From the NCBI GenBank assembly GCA_006503475.1, contig RSEH01000099.1:89742-153741 (forward strand): a stretch of DNA of 64,000 bases, in the 5' to 3' direction. The notes beneath the pieces are model-generated. The model ran no database searches. It was not told where the DNA came from and saw nothing but the letters and a program-made list of their open reading frames with translations. The position numbers were made by a program, and so were the translations under genes. The DNA is from Stentor roeselii. Lineage: Eukaryota; Ciliophora; Heterotrichea; Heterotrichida; Stentoridae. This document shows, one piece after another, positions 1 to 10,091 of this stretch (the stretch's first letter is position 1; every line of letters starts with the position of its first letter).

Positions 1-366
1 TTTTTAATTGAGGTAAGATTCTAAATGGTTTTCAATATATAGTTGATGTAGAGCATTAATTATGTAAATTAGGTTGCTTGAAAAACGATTAAGCTAGATA
101 AAAACTAAGGACCTTTAAAATACTTCAGAAAATAATTAATCTAGAGGATCTTTAGTTTAAAATTTTACTAACAAAATAAATATTTTTATTGATATTTACC
201 ACATATTTCATATGCTGTAAATAAATTTATTGAAAAATACCTGAATAATAAAACAGGCCAACAGTTAATAAAAGAAAAATCTTGAAGAAATATATCAAAA
301 TTAATATTTTATACTTCTTGTTCTACTTCTAATCAATTAGACAGTACTTCTACTAATTATAATCAA
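1..366. other. AT-rich intergenic stretch
   Basis: No open frame or RNA gene is supported here. The sequence is very AT-rich and forms the 3' flank of the minus-strand channel gene. A short motif, AATCAATTAGA, occurs twice (around 331 and 362) close to that stop codon; no function is inferred. Confidence 0.6.
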
Positions 367-2370
367 TTAGAAAATTGTATACTCTGATGAAGTTAGTTTA
401 CTTAAAGACTTGGATAGAGTCTTAGCACTACTTAACAATTCTAGCATCTTTTTGTTAGCTTCTTGCATAAAGGTAGGCTTACTTAGTTCTATTCTGTTTA
501 CTATCAAATTTTTTAGTCTTTGTTGTTTAGATTTCAAAGAACCCTTGTTTTTTATGCGTTTTTTACCACAAAGTTGAGATAAATCAAGCTCTTTTCTGAT
601 ATCTGTCAACTCGATCACATCAATAATTTCTTGCAAGTTCTCACTATTTCTAAGGTTTTTGATTTTTGCAATTTTTTTCATTTCAGCTCCGGTATCTGGA
701 AATTTCATTAAAAGATAGTTCCAAAGTTCTTCACTCATTACTAATAAGCTGCATTCAGTATCAGAGCAAGCTGAAAATTTCACCAGACATTTTTCAATAA
801 CTTCAATTTCTCCAAAATAAGAACCTTGTATCATAGTTTTAAATGAAATCATATCATTATTATAAAGAAAGCTGACTCTTCCTTTAGCAATAAAATAAAT
901 TCCAGTAGGATGTTCTCCCTTTTTATAAACAAATTCATTAGTATTCGTAACTTTCAAGTTCAATCTAGGAACAATATCAATAATAAGACTAACAGACTGC
1001 TCCTGAAAAAAGAAGACTTTCTTAGGAAGTTCATTAAACATCGACATGACAATTTCATATCTTTTATCTTTCGGCATCTGTGAAATGATATCAAGTCTTT
1101 TTTTTTCTTCCATAATTTCATATTCCCCGTTCGACTTCGTGAATTTCTTCATTGCTCGAAAAACTGCTTCGGGGATAAAATTTTCTTTGCAGAATTTTTC
1201 AAGAAAGTCGAGTTTTGCTGATATTCGGATGGCTTTGGCATCAATTGATGAGATCAAAGAGCTTAAAGTTCCTACTAGAAAAGAGTAAAATGAAATGCCG
1301 AATAACATCAAAATCACACAAATTACCATTTCTGTTATTGTGTATGCGTAAATGTCACCGAAGCCTACTGTTGTTATCACGGTAAAGGTAAAGTAAAGAC
1401 CTCGCAGATAAAGCATTCCTGCTGACTCGTCAAGCCATCCATATCGGCTTACCCAGGTATCTGGCCCGAAATCATCAAGTTTTGCGAAGAAGTACCACAT
1501 GCAGGCGCTGATGTGCCCCATGATTAGGATCACGAAGACAGTTGCAATCAGCCTGCTAGTTCCCTGATAATTCATAATAAGATCCTGCCAATACTCAATA
1601 GTATCAGTATCCGAAAAGTGTTCAATAATCTTCAAAATCTTCGAAGCCCTAAAAATGCGAATGACCTTAGTAATCCTAATCATCCTCAAAAAGGCATTCG
1701 ACCTGGTCCCTCCCGAATTCGAATGATCAAGTAAGTAAAACGGCATAATCGAGAAAAAATCAAGAATAAACATTCCTTTAACATAACTTCTCGCAATAAC
1801 CCATCGATCAACAACAACTTTCTTCTCATCATTCACAAAGGCAGAGTTAAAAGTAATCAAAATATCTAAAAAGAACAAAAAGTCCATCGTCGCCTCGAAA
1901 ATAAAAATTCTTGTCCAAGGCTGTTCATTTTCAAAGGCAGTCACCCAAGGCATTCCGATGAGAACATAAAAAATCATCAAAAAAACTAAAAAATTCCAAT
2001 ATTTTTTAAAAGGAGTGTCTGGGTAGAATAGAAAACGATCACCTTGATGAGGAATGTGAGAAATCATTGTTGAATTGTGGAAATTCACTAAACTGTTCAG
2101 GTTTCGTGAGTTTAAACCGTATTCGTGAATGTCATCAAGGACTTTTTTCCATACTAGAATACCTCGGAGCTTTATTCGGGCCTTTTTAAAGAGCTCTTGA
2201 GCGCGAGTGCTTATCACTGGCTTGGATAGGATGTATTCTCTTCTTCTGAAGGTTAGGCTTAGGTTTCTGTAGAAGATTTGGTCACTTTCTTCTGATATTA
2301 CAGGCTCGCTTAATGGTACTGGGTCGTATTTTACTGGGATGGATTCGAGTAGGTTTTTACCTTTTTTCAT
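367..2370 (-). CDS. Voltage-gated K+ channel with C-terminal cyclic-nucleotide-binding domain (EAG/CNG/HCN class)
   Basis: A plasma- or ciliary-membrane potassium channel of 667 residues. Six membrane segments are visible: S1 about 124-144, S2 154-175, S3 200-214, an S4 with regularly spaced Arg/Lys at 229-248 (RMIRITKVIRIFRASKILK), S5 274-296 and S6 347-375. The pore loop carries TTVGFGD (residues 333-339), the GFG filter of EAG/HCN-type K+ channels. A C-linker leads to a cNMP-binding fold at about 465-560 (GIYFIAKGRVSFLY, then GSYFGEIEVIE). In the phosphate-binding cassette the usual Arg is Lys (VKFSA), so ligand binding may be weak or lost, as in EAG channels. Length and domain order are normal for the family and the single exon looks complete. 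The ATG at 2370 is the first Met. Ciliates carry large expansions of this family, so no one-to-one orthologue is claimed. Confidence 0.95.
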   Translation of the reverse strand: MKKGKNLLESIPVKYDPVPLSEPVISEESDQIFYRNLSLTFRRREYILSKPVISTRAQELFKKARIKLRGILVWKKVLDDIHEYGLNSRNLNSLVNFHNSTMISHIPHQGDRFLFYPDTPFKKYWNFLVFLMIFYVLIGMPWVTAFENEQPWTRIFIFEATMDFLFFLDILITFNSAFVNDEKKVVVDRWVIARSYVKGMFILDFFSIMPFYLLDHSNSGGTRSNAFLRMIRITKVIRIFRASKILKIIEHFSDTDTIEYWQDLIMNYQGTSRLIATVFVILIMGHISACMWYFFAKLDDFGPDTWVSRYGWLDESAGMLYLRGLYFTFTVITTVGFGDIYAYTITEMVICVILMLFGISFYSFLVGTLSSLISSIDAKAIRISAKLDFLEKFCKENFIPEAVFRAMKKFTKSNGEYEIMEEKKRLDIISQMPKDKRYEIVMSMFNELPKKVFFFQEQSVSLIIDIVPRLNLKVTNTNEFVYKKGEHPTGIYFIAKGRVSFLYNNDMISFKTMIQGSYFGEIEVIEKCLVKFSACSDTECSLLVMSEELWNYLLMKFPDTGAEMKKIAKIKNLRNSENLQEIIDVIELTDIRKELDLSQLCGKKRIKNKGSLKSKQQRLKNLIVNRIELSKPTFMQEANKKMLELLSSAKTLSKSLSKLTSSEYTIF

Positions 2371-2832
2371 TTATTTGTGTTTTTTTGAAAATTTTTTTTT
2401 AGTTTTCAAGGGTTTTTAGTTATTGTTAGAAAATAAGTTTAGGGAATTTTTTTTATGAGTTTTCTACGAGATTCAATATTTCAATGAGTTGTTTTGGAAG
2501 ATGTATTGTTACAATGAAAAATAATTTTAAGGAAATTTTTGTTTTTTTTTGTTAGTTTCTGAGAGGAAATTCAAGGTTTTAGTCTGAGCTGTTTTTGGAT
2601 TTTGATTAGGAGCTAGTCTTGGGTGTTTTTTTTTGCAATCATGAATATATTTATTATTTTTATGTTTAGTAGTTATTCTGGTGAAGTGGCTCATGTAACT
2701 TTGATTATATATTCAGTTAAATTTACTTTCTTGATTTATCATCAGAGATTTTTCTTAATATTTTAACAAAAACAGTAAAAAACGTTAGTGCATGATGATT
2801 TCTTAACAACCTATATTAAACAGAAATTTAAA
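2371..2832. other. Intergenic, 462 bp
   Basis: No gene seen. It holds the 5' flank of the channel gene (C-poor on the + strand, that is G-poor on the coding strand) and the 3' flank of the LRR gene. Confidence 0.6.
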
Positions 2833-4059
2833 TCATAAAATATCATCATAAAAAGCCATTTTTTTCCTTAACTTTGCATTTTCTTCTTTTAACTTTTCAC
2901 ATTCCTGAGAAATCCTATCCAAATAAACCGAGCTTGATCGTTTATCTTCATATTCATCATCACATTGTTTTTTCTTAACTAGTTTTTTAATAGCTCTGAT
3001 TTGTACGACTTCCGGGAGGTCTTCTTCATTGCAGATCCTTTCAAATATGTTTAAATATTTTTCGTATTCAGGAGAAGATTCTTTTAATAATTCAAAGTTT
3101 TTATCAACAACTTCTAAAACCTTGACATAACCTGAATCGAATTCTTTGTTTCCTCTCAGATCTAAAACAAGAAGTGCTTTGTTGATTTCTAAAGCAGCTA
3201 TCGTAGTTTTAACTGATTCTAAACTGATTAAGTTACTTTTGCAGTCCACAAGTCTCAGCCAATTATCAGATGCAATGAAAGTCATGAGTTTGCTCCAACC
3301 ATGATCAGCGATTGAGTTAAAAGCCAAGTAGATCTCATCAAGTCCAGCAGGAAAATCCGCCACTGACCCTCGAAGTCCTCCTTCCCATTTAAGTGTATCT
3401 CTTCTTTCACCTTGCTTACTAATAATCCTTCCCAAAGTATATCCATCCGAAATTTTATTATGAGATAAGTCCAAAACTTTCAGTCTTTTCATCAATCCCA
3501 GATTTTTGCAAATGACTTGCAAGTCCTTATCTGAGATCTCACAATAAGAAAGCACTAAAGTCTCTGTCATCATTGATGAAAAAGATGATGAAAGTCGTGA
3601 CCAAGTTTTTGAAGAGAGTCGTAAACCGAATAAACAGCAGGATTGGATGCTTGAGGTCTTTAGAGGGGTTGATAGGTTGTAGAATAAACGAGAAAGTAAA
3701 ACTGCTGAGTCTGAATTGAACTTCGCATCTTTACGGATTCGAGATCTGCGGATTCCGAGTCTTGTGTACTCGGTTTTTTCGAAGTGAATTGACCAGAGTT
3801 TGAAACTGATAAGGCTAACCTTAGCTAAAAGTTTTGGAAGAATTGAAATAGTCTCACTTGTAATTTCATCAATATTCAATTCAATTTGATTGAAGTTCAA
3901 GCTGATTAGAGAATACCCTTCAAGAATAGCAGGATAGGTTTGTATTTTCAACTTGTTACATAAAGATTTGTAGTATTCTCTTGAATTTGATGTTCCATGA
4001 GTCGCTGCTGACCTTGGCCTGATGATTTGAGCTGTTGAGCTGAGTTTGGAGGATTTCAT
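2833..4059 (-). CDS. Leucine-rich-repeat protein with C-terminal coiled coil
   Basis: A 408-residue soluble protein. The centre contains ribonuclease-inhibitor-like LRRs, for example LKVLDLSHNKISDGYTLGRI, LDEIYLAFNSIADHG and LLVLDLRGN; the last 40 residues are charged with a short coiled coil (ISQECEKLKEENAKLRKK). LRR plus coiled coil is common among ciliary and basal-body proteins (CEP78 and TCTE1/DRC5 are comparable in architecture), but no signature fixes the family here. A single exon with a clear ATG and TAA. It is one of five consecutive minus-strand genes. The LRR assignment is firm; cellular role is inference. Confidence 0.85.
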   Translation of the reverse strand: MKSSKLSSTAQIIRPRSAATHGTSNSREYYKSLCNKLKIQTYPAILEGYSLISLNFNQIELNIDEITSETISILPKLLAKVSLISFKLWSIHFEKTEYTRLGIRRSRIRKDAKFNSDSAVLLSRLFYNLSTPLKTSSIQSCCLFGLRLSSKTWSRLSSSFSSMMTETLVLSYCEISDKDLQVICKNLGLMKRLKVLDLSHNKISDGYTLGRIISKQGERRDTLKWEGGLRGSVADFPAGLDEIYLAFNSIADHGWSKLMTFIASDNWLRLVDCKSNLISLESVKTTIAALEINKALLVLDLRGNKEFDSGYVKVLEVVDKNFELLKESSPEYEKYLNIFERICNEEDLPEVVQIRAIKKLVKKKQCDDEYEDKRSSSVYLDRISQECEKLKEENAKLRKKMAFYDDIL

Positions 4060-4225
4060 CTTATTTAAATGATTGAAAGTCTACAGGATTTATTTAAATT
4101 AAGAAAAAATATTAACGATTTCTGGGTAATAAAGAGTCCAAGACTTCTTTTTCACTATTTTCTATTTTTTTCTTTATTATGAATTATTCAGATGATAGTA
4201 AATTAATTCTACCCAACATTTTCTT

Positions 4226-5509
4226 TTAACTTTTTTTAAAGGTTTTATTTTCGGCGTTGTTTTCCTCTCTTTTAAACTTTTCTATGTTATTTAGCAACAG
4301 TTTCATGGCTGTACTTATCGATTTTGTATTTCCTTTTAGAGAAACCATTCTACCTCTTTCGTTTTCGGCTGTATATAATTTCTTATCAGGCTCTAAGAAT
4401 GCGATAGAACAATCACTTCCATCCATCATATTTTTCACAGTAATTCCACCCTTTCCAATAAGTTTCGAAACTAGAACATCAGGTACAACAGCTCCAAGAG
4501 TATAAACTTCATCACAACCCATCATAGGAAATTGTCTTTCCTTTCTTATATTATTCAAAAGTTCAAACAAATTGATCACAGCTGCAAGTTTAGTTTCACT
4601 ATTCCCTTCAACAACAGCTTCTGAATTTTTCTGTTCCTTGGCCATGTTCTTATCAGCCAAAATGGTAATTTTAGCACCTCCAGAATTAGAAGAAATATCT
4701 CTGATAAGTTTTCCCTTAGGCCCAATTATTTTAACAATACTTGTAGAAGGAATTGTTAGAAATATTCGGTTGCTGTTTTCTGGGTCACTCAATGCAACAA
4801 GTACAACAAAATCATTAACAGCATCTTTACAATTAAGATGACTTCCTTCTAAAGTAACTTTCATTTGTTTAGAACATGATTTCCATTTGACCTGAACTCC
4901 AAATTTGTTTTCGAATTCAACAACAAAGTCTTCTGTAATAAGCTTTCTTTGAAGAGAAGTCTTTAAAATAAACTTTATCTTGCTGTTGAAATCTTCTGAT
5001 GTTTTAACAGGTGGTGTCGGAAAGTGCTTTGTCGCTAGAAGGATTTGTTTCACTGCTGTCTCAATGTCTAGAGTCCTGCCAGATATTTCTACCTTTCGGT
5101 ACATGATAAAATTCGACTTTTCCTGGATTTTTATCTCTGTAAAACTTTTTTCTTGGATTTTTTGAAGGTTTGACCCTCCCTTTCCGAGAATAACTGGAAT
5201 AGATGGTTCGGGAACTAGCATTGTGATGGTTAATACTTCTATTTGTTGATTTGGGTCTTGCTTGTTAAAGTCTTCTAAAACCTGTTTGAATATTACCAAA
5301 GTAAGTGCATGAAGTTTATTCGCAAGTTTCGGACTAGATATGGATAAAATGTAGAGTTTAGAAAACTCAACTGAGTCCAAAAAAGCTTCATCCTTCAATC
5401 GATTAATGACTATATTCGAGTCAAAATGATGAGCAAGTGTCTCAGGTATTAAAATTTTCAAAGGGTTAGGATAGTTACTCGGCGACCTTGACCGTGACCT
5501 TGCCTTCAT
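4226..5509 (-). CDS. Multi-KH-domain RNA-binding protein
   Basis: A 427-residue protein beginning with a short RS stretch (MKARSRSRSRSPS-like). Three KH modules carry a canonical GXXG loop: about 95-160 (VILGKGGSNLQKI), 247-320 (KIIGPKGKLIRDI) and 340-410 (KLIGKGGITVKNM). Two further segments, about 17-80 and 175-240, have KH-like spacing without the loop, so they may be degenerate KH domains. Such proteins bind single-stranded RNA in splicing, mRNA localisation or translation (vigilin and PCBP classes). No partner is identifiable. Single exon. The downstream coiled-coil gene ends only 11 bp before this start codon, so the two transcripts probably overlap. Confidence 0.9.
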   Translation of the reverse strand: MKARSRSRSPSNYPNPLKILIPETLAHHFDSNIVINRLKDEAFLDSVEFSKLYILSISSPKLANKLHALTLVIFKQVLEDFNKQDPNQQIEVLTITMLVPEPSIPVILGKGGSNLQKIQEKSFTEIKIQEKSNFIMYRKVEISGRTLDIETAVKQILLATKHFPTPPVKTSEDFNSKIKFILKTSLQRKLITEDFVVEFENKFGVQVKWKSCSKQMKVTLEGSHLNCKDAVNDFVVLVALSDPENSNRIFLTIPSTSIVKIIGPKGKLIRDISSNSGGAKITILADKNMAKEQKNSEAVVEGNSETKLAAVINLFELLNNIRKERQFPMMGCDEVYTLGAVVPDVLVSKLIGKGGITVKNMMDGSDCSIAFLEPDKKLYTAENERGRMVSLKGNTKSISTAMKLLLNNIEKFKREENNAENKTFKKS

Positions 5510-5520
5510 TATTATTTATA

Positions 5521-8500
5521 TTAACTATATCTATTATTTCTGCCCGTCAATTCTCTTTTAAGCTTCAAAATTTCTTCATCCTTTAACGTCAAAAGTTCCT
5601 GATATTCGTACTCGCGTCTAAATGAAAATTACACTTTCAGGTTTTTCTTATTTTCTTCGAATTCTTGTAAAACTCTTTCAATTAAGTTACATTTTTCTGT
5701 TAGTTCTTCTTCTAACTCTTCTCGAAGCTTCTTTTCCTCGTAAAGAGCTGAGACTAGACCTGAGTTTTCTTGAGTTGACATATCGTGAAGATGTTGGTCT
5801 AGAAGTTTTTCTCGGTGACGTAAAGACTCATAATCAGAAAGAACTCTATCCTGAACTTGAGACGACGAATGCAGATGATCCAAACATTCTAAAATAACCT
5901 GAGTATTCATAGAAATCGATTCATTTTCCGGGAATTTCCCAGTAACCGAATGATAAATTTCATTAAAACTTGACCTAATCATTTCTTTTTCCTTATCAGC
6001 CTTAATAAACTCTTGCTTATTTTCAATTTTTTCATTATTCAATTTAAGTACCTGTTCCTCAAGTTCAATAACTCGATGTTTCAAAAATTCAGTTTCCGAG
6101 TGTAAATATTCAACTTCATCATTTTTTCCAGTTTTCTGATAACTTTGAATCATTTTTTCAAGTTCAACAGTCATTTCAAGCAGCTGCTTTCTTAAACGAG
6201 TCACATCCCTTTCAGAGTCTTTCCATTTCTGTAAAGTCCATTCATTAACCCCAGGAATACTTTTAAGTTCCTGAAAAATATTTTCATCTTCAACAGCTTT
6301 CTGATGTTTTTCAATCATTTCTTGTTTCAACTCGATATTTTCAGAGATAAGTCTTAAAGTATGAGCTTTAAAAGTAGAATCTGGTTGATTTTCGATTTTT
6401 CCTAATAAATACTGAGTTTTTTCAATGATTTCTTTTGAAGTCTCGAAATCTGCAGGTCTTTTAGACTCATGAATCAAGTGATCGACGATAAAAACAGCTT
6501 CTTTTGCGATATCTGAGCAGTTAATTCTACCAGGGGTGATTTTTTTGCTATTGCACCAGTTTTTATAGCTTTTTCTAAGTGCAACAATCATTTCATCCTG
6601 AGCAGCTTCAAGACTTTCATACCGCATTTCAAGTTCCTGTACTTTTTCCTTGACAGCTTCGAATTCTGCAGGCATGTCTTTATGAACATTCTGAATTTTT
6701 GCCCTTAAAGAAGAGTTTTCAATTTCCAGAGCTTTTTTCGCTTTTCTATAAGAAGAAACTTCTTCAATCATTTGATTCATTTCTTTAGATAAAGTTTCTC
6801 TTTCACGTTGTAAAGACTCGTTTTGGATTTTTAACGTCGAGTGACTTTCCTGCAGTTGTTTTGCTGAAGTATTCGCGAAATTCTGACTTTTTGCTAACTC
6901 GCTTTGAATTTCAACGAGTTCTGTAGAAATATTTCGAAGTTCTACTTTTAACTGTTGAACAGTTCCTTGAGAATTTTTTAAATCTTCTCTTAAATTCGCA
7001 TTTTCCTCATTAAGATAACTTTTTTCCCTTCCAATCATTTCAACTGCCAAAAGCTGCTTCTGGAGCTCATTGATAGTTTTTTTCATATTCGCCATTTTTT
7101 CCACGTCCATTTCACAGCTTTTAAGTCTGACGTCAAGTTCAAAAATTTCATTTTTTAACTGAAAATTTTCTTTTTCAAGTCCTGAGATTTTTTCTTCACG
7201 ATTTTGAATTTCATTGAAAAGACTTTCACGATTTTCTTGAGTAAAGTAAAAATTTGACTTTGACTCGTAGTCAAGTTTTTGTTTTTCTTGTTCGAATTCT
7301 TGGATTTTTTTGTTGAGACGAGTGATTTCAGAGTAAAGTTTTGTTTTTTGGATCTCTAAGTCTTCCACTTGGCTTTTTAGGTTTTTTTCTTTTTCGATTA
7401 TTGAGATTTCGAGATCTGTGGTTTTTGACAGCGAGTGCTCTAATCGGAATATTTTTTTGTTGGAGTCTTCAAGAGCTGACTTGCTGTCTTGGTAACGCTT
7501 TTGGAGGTGGTCGTGGTCTTCTTTCAGCTTTTCTAGAGAATCTCGTGTTTTTTCACAGGATTCTTTTTCTTTTGTGAAGAGATCTGCTAGCTTTTTTTTG
7601 CCTTCATGTTCTTTTTTTAAAGCGATTGTTAACTCTTTTAACTCGGTTTGAAGCTTCTCGGTGATTTTTCCCAGTTTTTCATCTTTTGTGGGATTATTTC
7701 GGCTGAAGGAGAGAATTTGTTCTTTTAGGGATGTGAGTTGGCTTTCGTAGATTTTTTCGATTCTTTGAAGATGCTCTCGTCTGAACTTTTTCCAGTCATT
7801 TTTGTGATTTTTCGCAGCATTATCAGTTTTTTTCAATTCTTCATTAATTGCCTTAAGTCCATTAACCTGTATCTCCAAAGCCTTTTCCGATAATTTAACC
7901 TGTAAATTAAGCTGATTGGCGACCTGCAACGTTTCTTTCAAAGAGTCAACCAAGTTACTTTCCAGACTTTGCACTTCAAGTGCAAGTCTCCACTTGAAAG
8001 CCTCTTCAGCTCTAACCAAAAAAGTATTCTTATCAATTCCTTCAGCATCCAAATCCTTTAAGACCAAAAAGAAGTCCTTTGCAGAGTTGTTAATAACAGA
8101 AAGTTGCGAAACAAGAGCTTGATTCTGAGAAAGCATCTGAAGATAATTTTCGCGAATAATAATCAAGTCCTGTGAGTCTTCTTGCCGCAAGTCAGAAGTT
8201 TCATAAGCGTTTACAAGTTGACTTGTCTTTTCAGCGAGTTTTTCTCTTAAAGCGATGAGTTCATCTTCACGATTTTGCAAATTTCTTTCAAGTTCTTTGC
8301 AGGAACATTGAAGTTTTTCGTAGTCTCGCAGCAGGTCTTTTATGTCAGCTTCTCGCTCTTGAAGAGCTTCTTTTAAAGTGAAAGATTCTCCAGGTCCAAG
8401 TTCTGCGATTTTCATTTCTTTCGTTCCCAAGTTTAAATCACGAAAATCGACGATTTTTCTGAGAAGTTCAAAATTTTCTTTATCTGAAAGTCCTTCAATT

Positions 8501-9213
8501 CTAGAGTATTTTAGTTGTTTCCATTTCTCTCCACCTCTTTCCAGGTCGTTTTCGATGATTTTAAGAAGTTCACTGTTTTTTTTAGTGAAATTTGTTGAAT
8601 TTTCAAAGACTTGGAGCTTTTTACTGAGATTTTGACTTTCTTTGAGTGATTCATTGAGACTTTGCATGAGATTTTCACATTGTTCTTTAAGTTGCTGCTC
8701 TCTTTTAACTGATTCTGAAAGTGCTTGAGTCAATTGTGAGTTCATTCTGACCTTTTCCTTATTTTTTAATATTTCCTGCTGTAATTCTTCAACCCTCTCA
8801 TTTTGCACAATGCCAGCAGAGTTTTGGTTCATTTCAAGAGCTTTAACCCTAAAAGTCTCTAATTTTTCCATTAAAACTGGTATCTGGGTGTTAAGAAATT
8901 CATTTTCAGTCAAGAGTTTTTCACATTTCAAGTTCTAATAAGCGATTACCTCATCAATCAACTGACTTTTTAACTTATCGATTTTCTCTTGCAGCTCGAC
9001 ATGTAAAGGCACTTCAAGCATCTCTTGGACCTTGGCTGCCAAGATCTTAGAAAGCGAGATATAAGCACTTAAAGCGTCATTCATTGAACGAAACTCATGA
9101 ATCGGTGGACAGGGCATTGCAAGAGCTGAGTTGATTTCTTTGTAAGTCGTCAAAGCTGAAGACAGTTCATGTCCAGAGGCTTTTTGCCCGGGGACTGTTC
9201 TTTTAGTTGCCAT
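5521..9213 (-). CDS. Long coiled-coil protein, 1220 aa, three exons
   Basis: Three minus-strand frames join into one protein. Exon 1 (9213-8950) starts MATKRTVPGQKASG; exon 2 (8934-5633) is a nearly continuous heptad coiled coil rich in E, K, L, Q; exon 3 (5617-5521) adds a further coil ending GRNNRYS. The exons are separated by 15-nt introns at 8935-8949 and 5618-5632. Joining preserves the heptad character on both sides. CDS 3663 nt, 1220 residues. Short non-helical breaks occur near KKITPGRINCSDIAKEA and SIPGVNEWTLQKW. Length and composition suggest a cytoskeletal, centrosomal or basal-body scaffold (CEP/golgin-like), but I do not recognise the family. The start lies 15 bp after the stop codon of the upstream Josephin gene. 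Confidence 0.85.
5618..5632 (-). other. 15-nt intron (coiled-coil gene, intron 2)
   Basis: Coding-strand sequence GTAATTTTCATTTAG. Removal turns the apparent stop after ...KNLKV into continuous coding ...KVREYEYQELL... ending at 5521. Confidence 0.85.
8935..8949 (-). other. 15-nt intron (coiled-coil gene, intron 1)
   Basis: Coding-strand sequence GTAATCGCTTATTAG. Phase 0; its terminal TAG is the in-frame stop that ends the upstream frame. Removal reads ...QLIDE then NLKCEKLL.... Confidence 0.85.
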
Positions 9214-9228
9214 AACTTATTAATATAC

Positions 9229-10059
9229 TCACATTTCGTTCTTGCTCATTTCAATCACTAACTTCAGTTGTTCCTCTTCACTTAACTGGCAACTGAACAG
9301 CTCCTCATATCTGGAAGGCTTCGGATTTTCCCATGTTTCAGAAAAAGTTGAATGAGAGTTTCTATTTGAAGGACTTGAAAAGGAAGTTGTTTGTGAAAAA
9401 GACTTCTGGTTTGAAGAGTGGAGAGGAAAAGACTCGTTTGAGATTTGAATGTGGTCTTGCATGCTTCTTTTCAAGGCTTCTTGCAAATCGCTTTCTTCTG
9501 CTTTACGGACTCGGACTCGCTCTTCTTGCATTAATTTTACTTGCGGAATGGAAAAGACGTATTGGTTCTTTTCGAGAAGACCTGGCCTTTCCAGAGAAGG
9601 GAATGACCCTGATATGAAGAAGACGGTAAAACCTTGATCTTTCAATGAACCGATCATCGCTGAAAGGTTGAACTCGGTTATTATTCGAGGACCTGATGAG
9701 ATACTGTTCAAGTTGTACCAGGTTCCGCATTTCTTTCGTAAAGTGAACCAGTGAAGGTCATGGTTGAAGATAAAGGCTTGGAAGGAATTGTAATTTACGT
9801 CTGAACGGAGGTAGTCTAGCTCTAGAGAATGTCTTTGAAGAGCTCTTGCTATTGCCTGCACTGAAAAGAACCCATCTTCCCTAACATTCTGGCTTCGCAT
9901 ATTCCAACTTGTAGAAAGCCTTTTTTCTTCTAGATCTAATTCTGCTGCAACTTCAGCAAGACTAAAAGGATCCCAATACGGATACTGTATTAAAGTATTC
10001 AAAGCATGTACAGCGCACATGCTTCCATCTTGTTGCTCCCAGTAGACAAATTCCGACAT
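9229..10059 (-). CDS. ATXN3: Josephin-domain deubiquitinase, ataxin-3-like, with UIMs
   Basis: A cysteine protease that trims ubiquitin chains. The N-terminal Josephin domain (1-165) holds the catalytic set: Gln10 and Cys15 in EQQDGSMCAVHALN, His103 in HDLHWFTLR, and Asn118 in WYNLNS. The order and spacing match ataxin-3. Two ubiquitin-interacting motifs follow, EESDLQEALKRSMQDH (about 188-203) and SEEEQLKLVIEMSKNE at the C-terminus, the usual ataxin-3 tail. There is no polyglutamine tract. At 276 residues it is slightly shorter than animal ataxin-3. It is divergent from the NDR kinase gene, with 32 bp between start codons, so the two must share a very short promoter region. The 15 bp between its TGA and the next start are discussed as a finding. 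Confidence 0.95.
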   Translation of the reverse strand: MSEFVYWEQQDGSMCAVHALNTLIQYPYWDPFSLAEVAAELDLEEKRLSTSWNMRSQNVREDGFFSVQAIARALQRHSLELDYLRSDVNYNSFQAFIFNHDLHWFTLRKKCGTWYNLNSISSGPRIITEFNLSAMIGSLKDQGFTVFFISGSFPSLERPGLLEKNQYVFSIPQVKLMQEERVRVRKAEESDLQEALKRSMQDHIQISNESFPLHSSNQKSFSQTTSFSSPSNRNSHSTFSETWENPKPSRYEELFSCQLSEEEQLKLVIEMSKNEM

Positions 10060-10091
10060 CTTCGTTATTTCTGTAAGAATTTTTCAAATAA

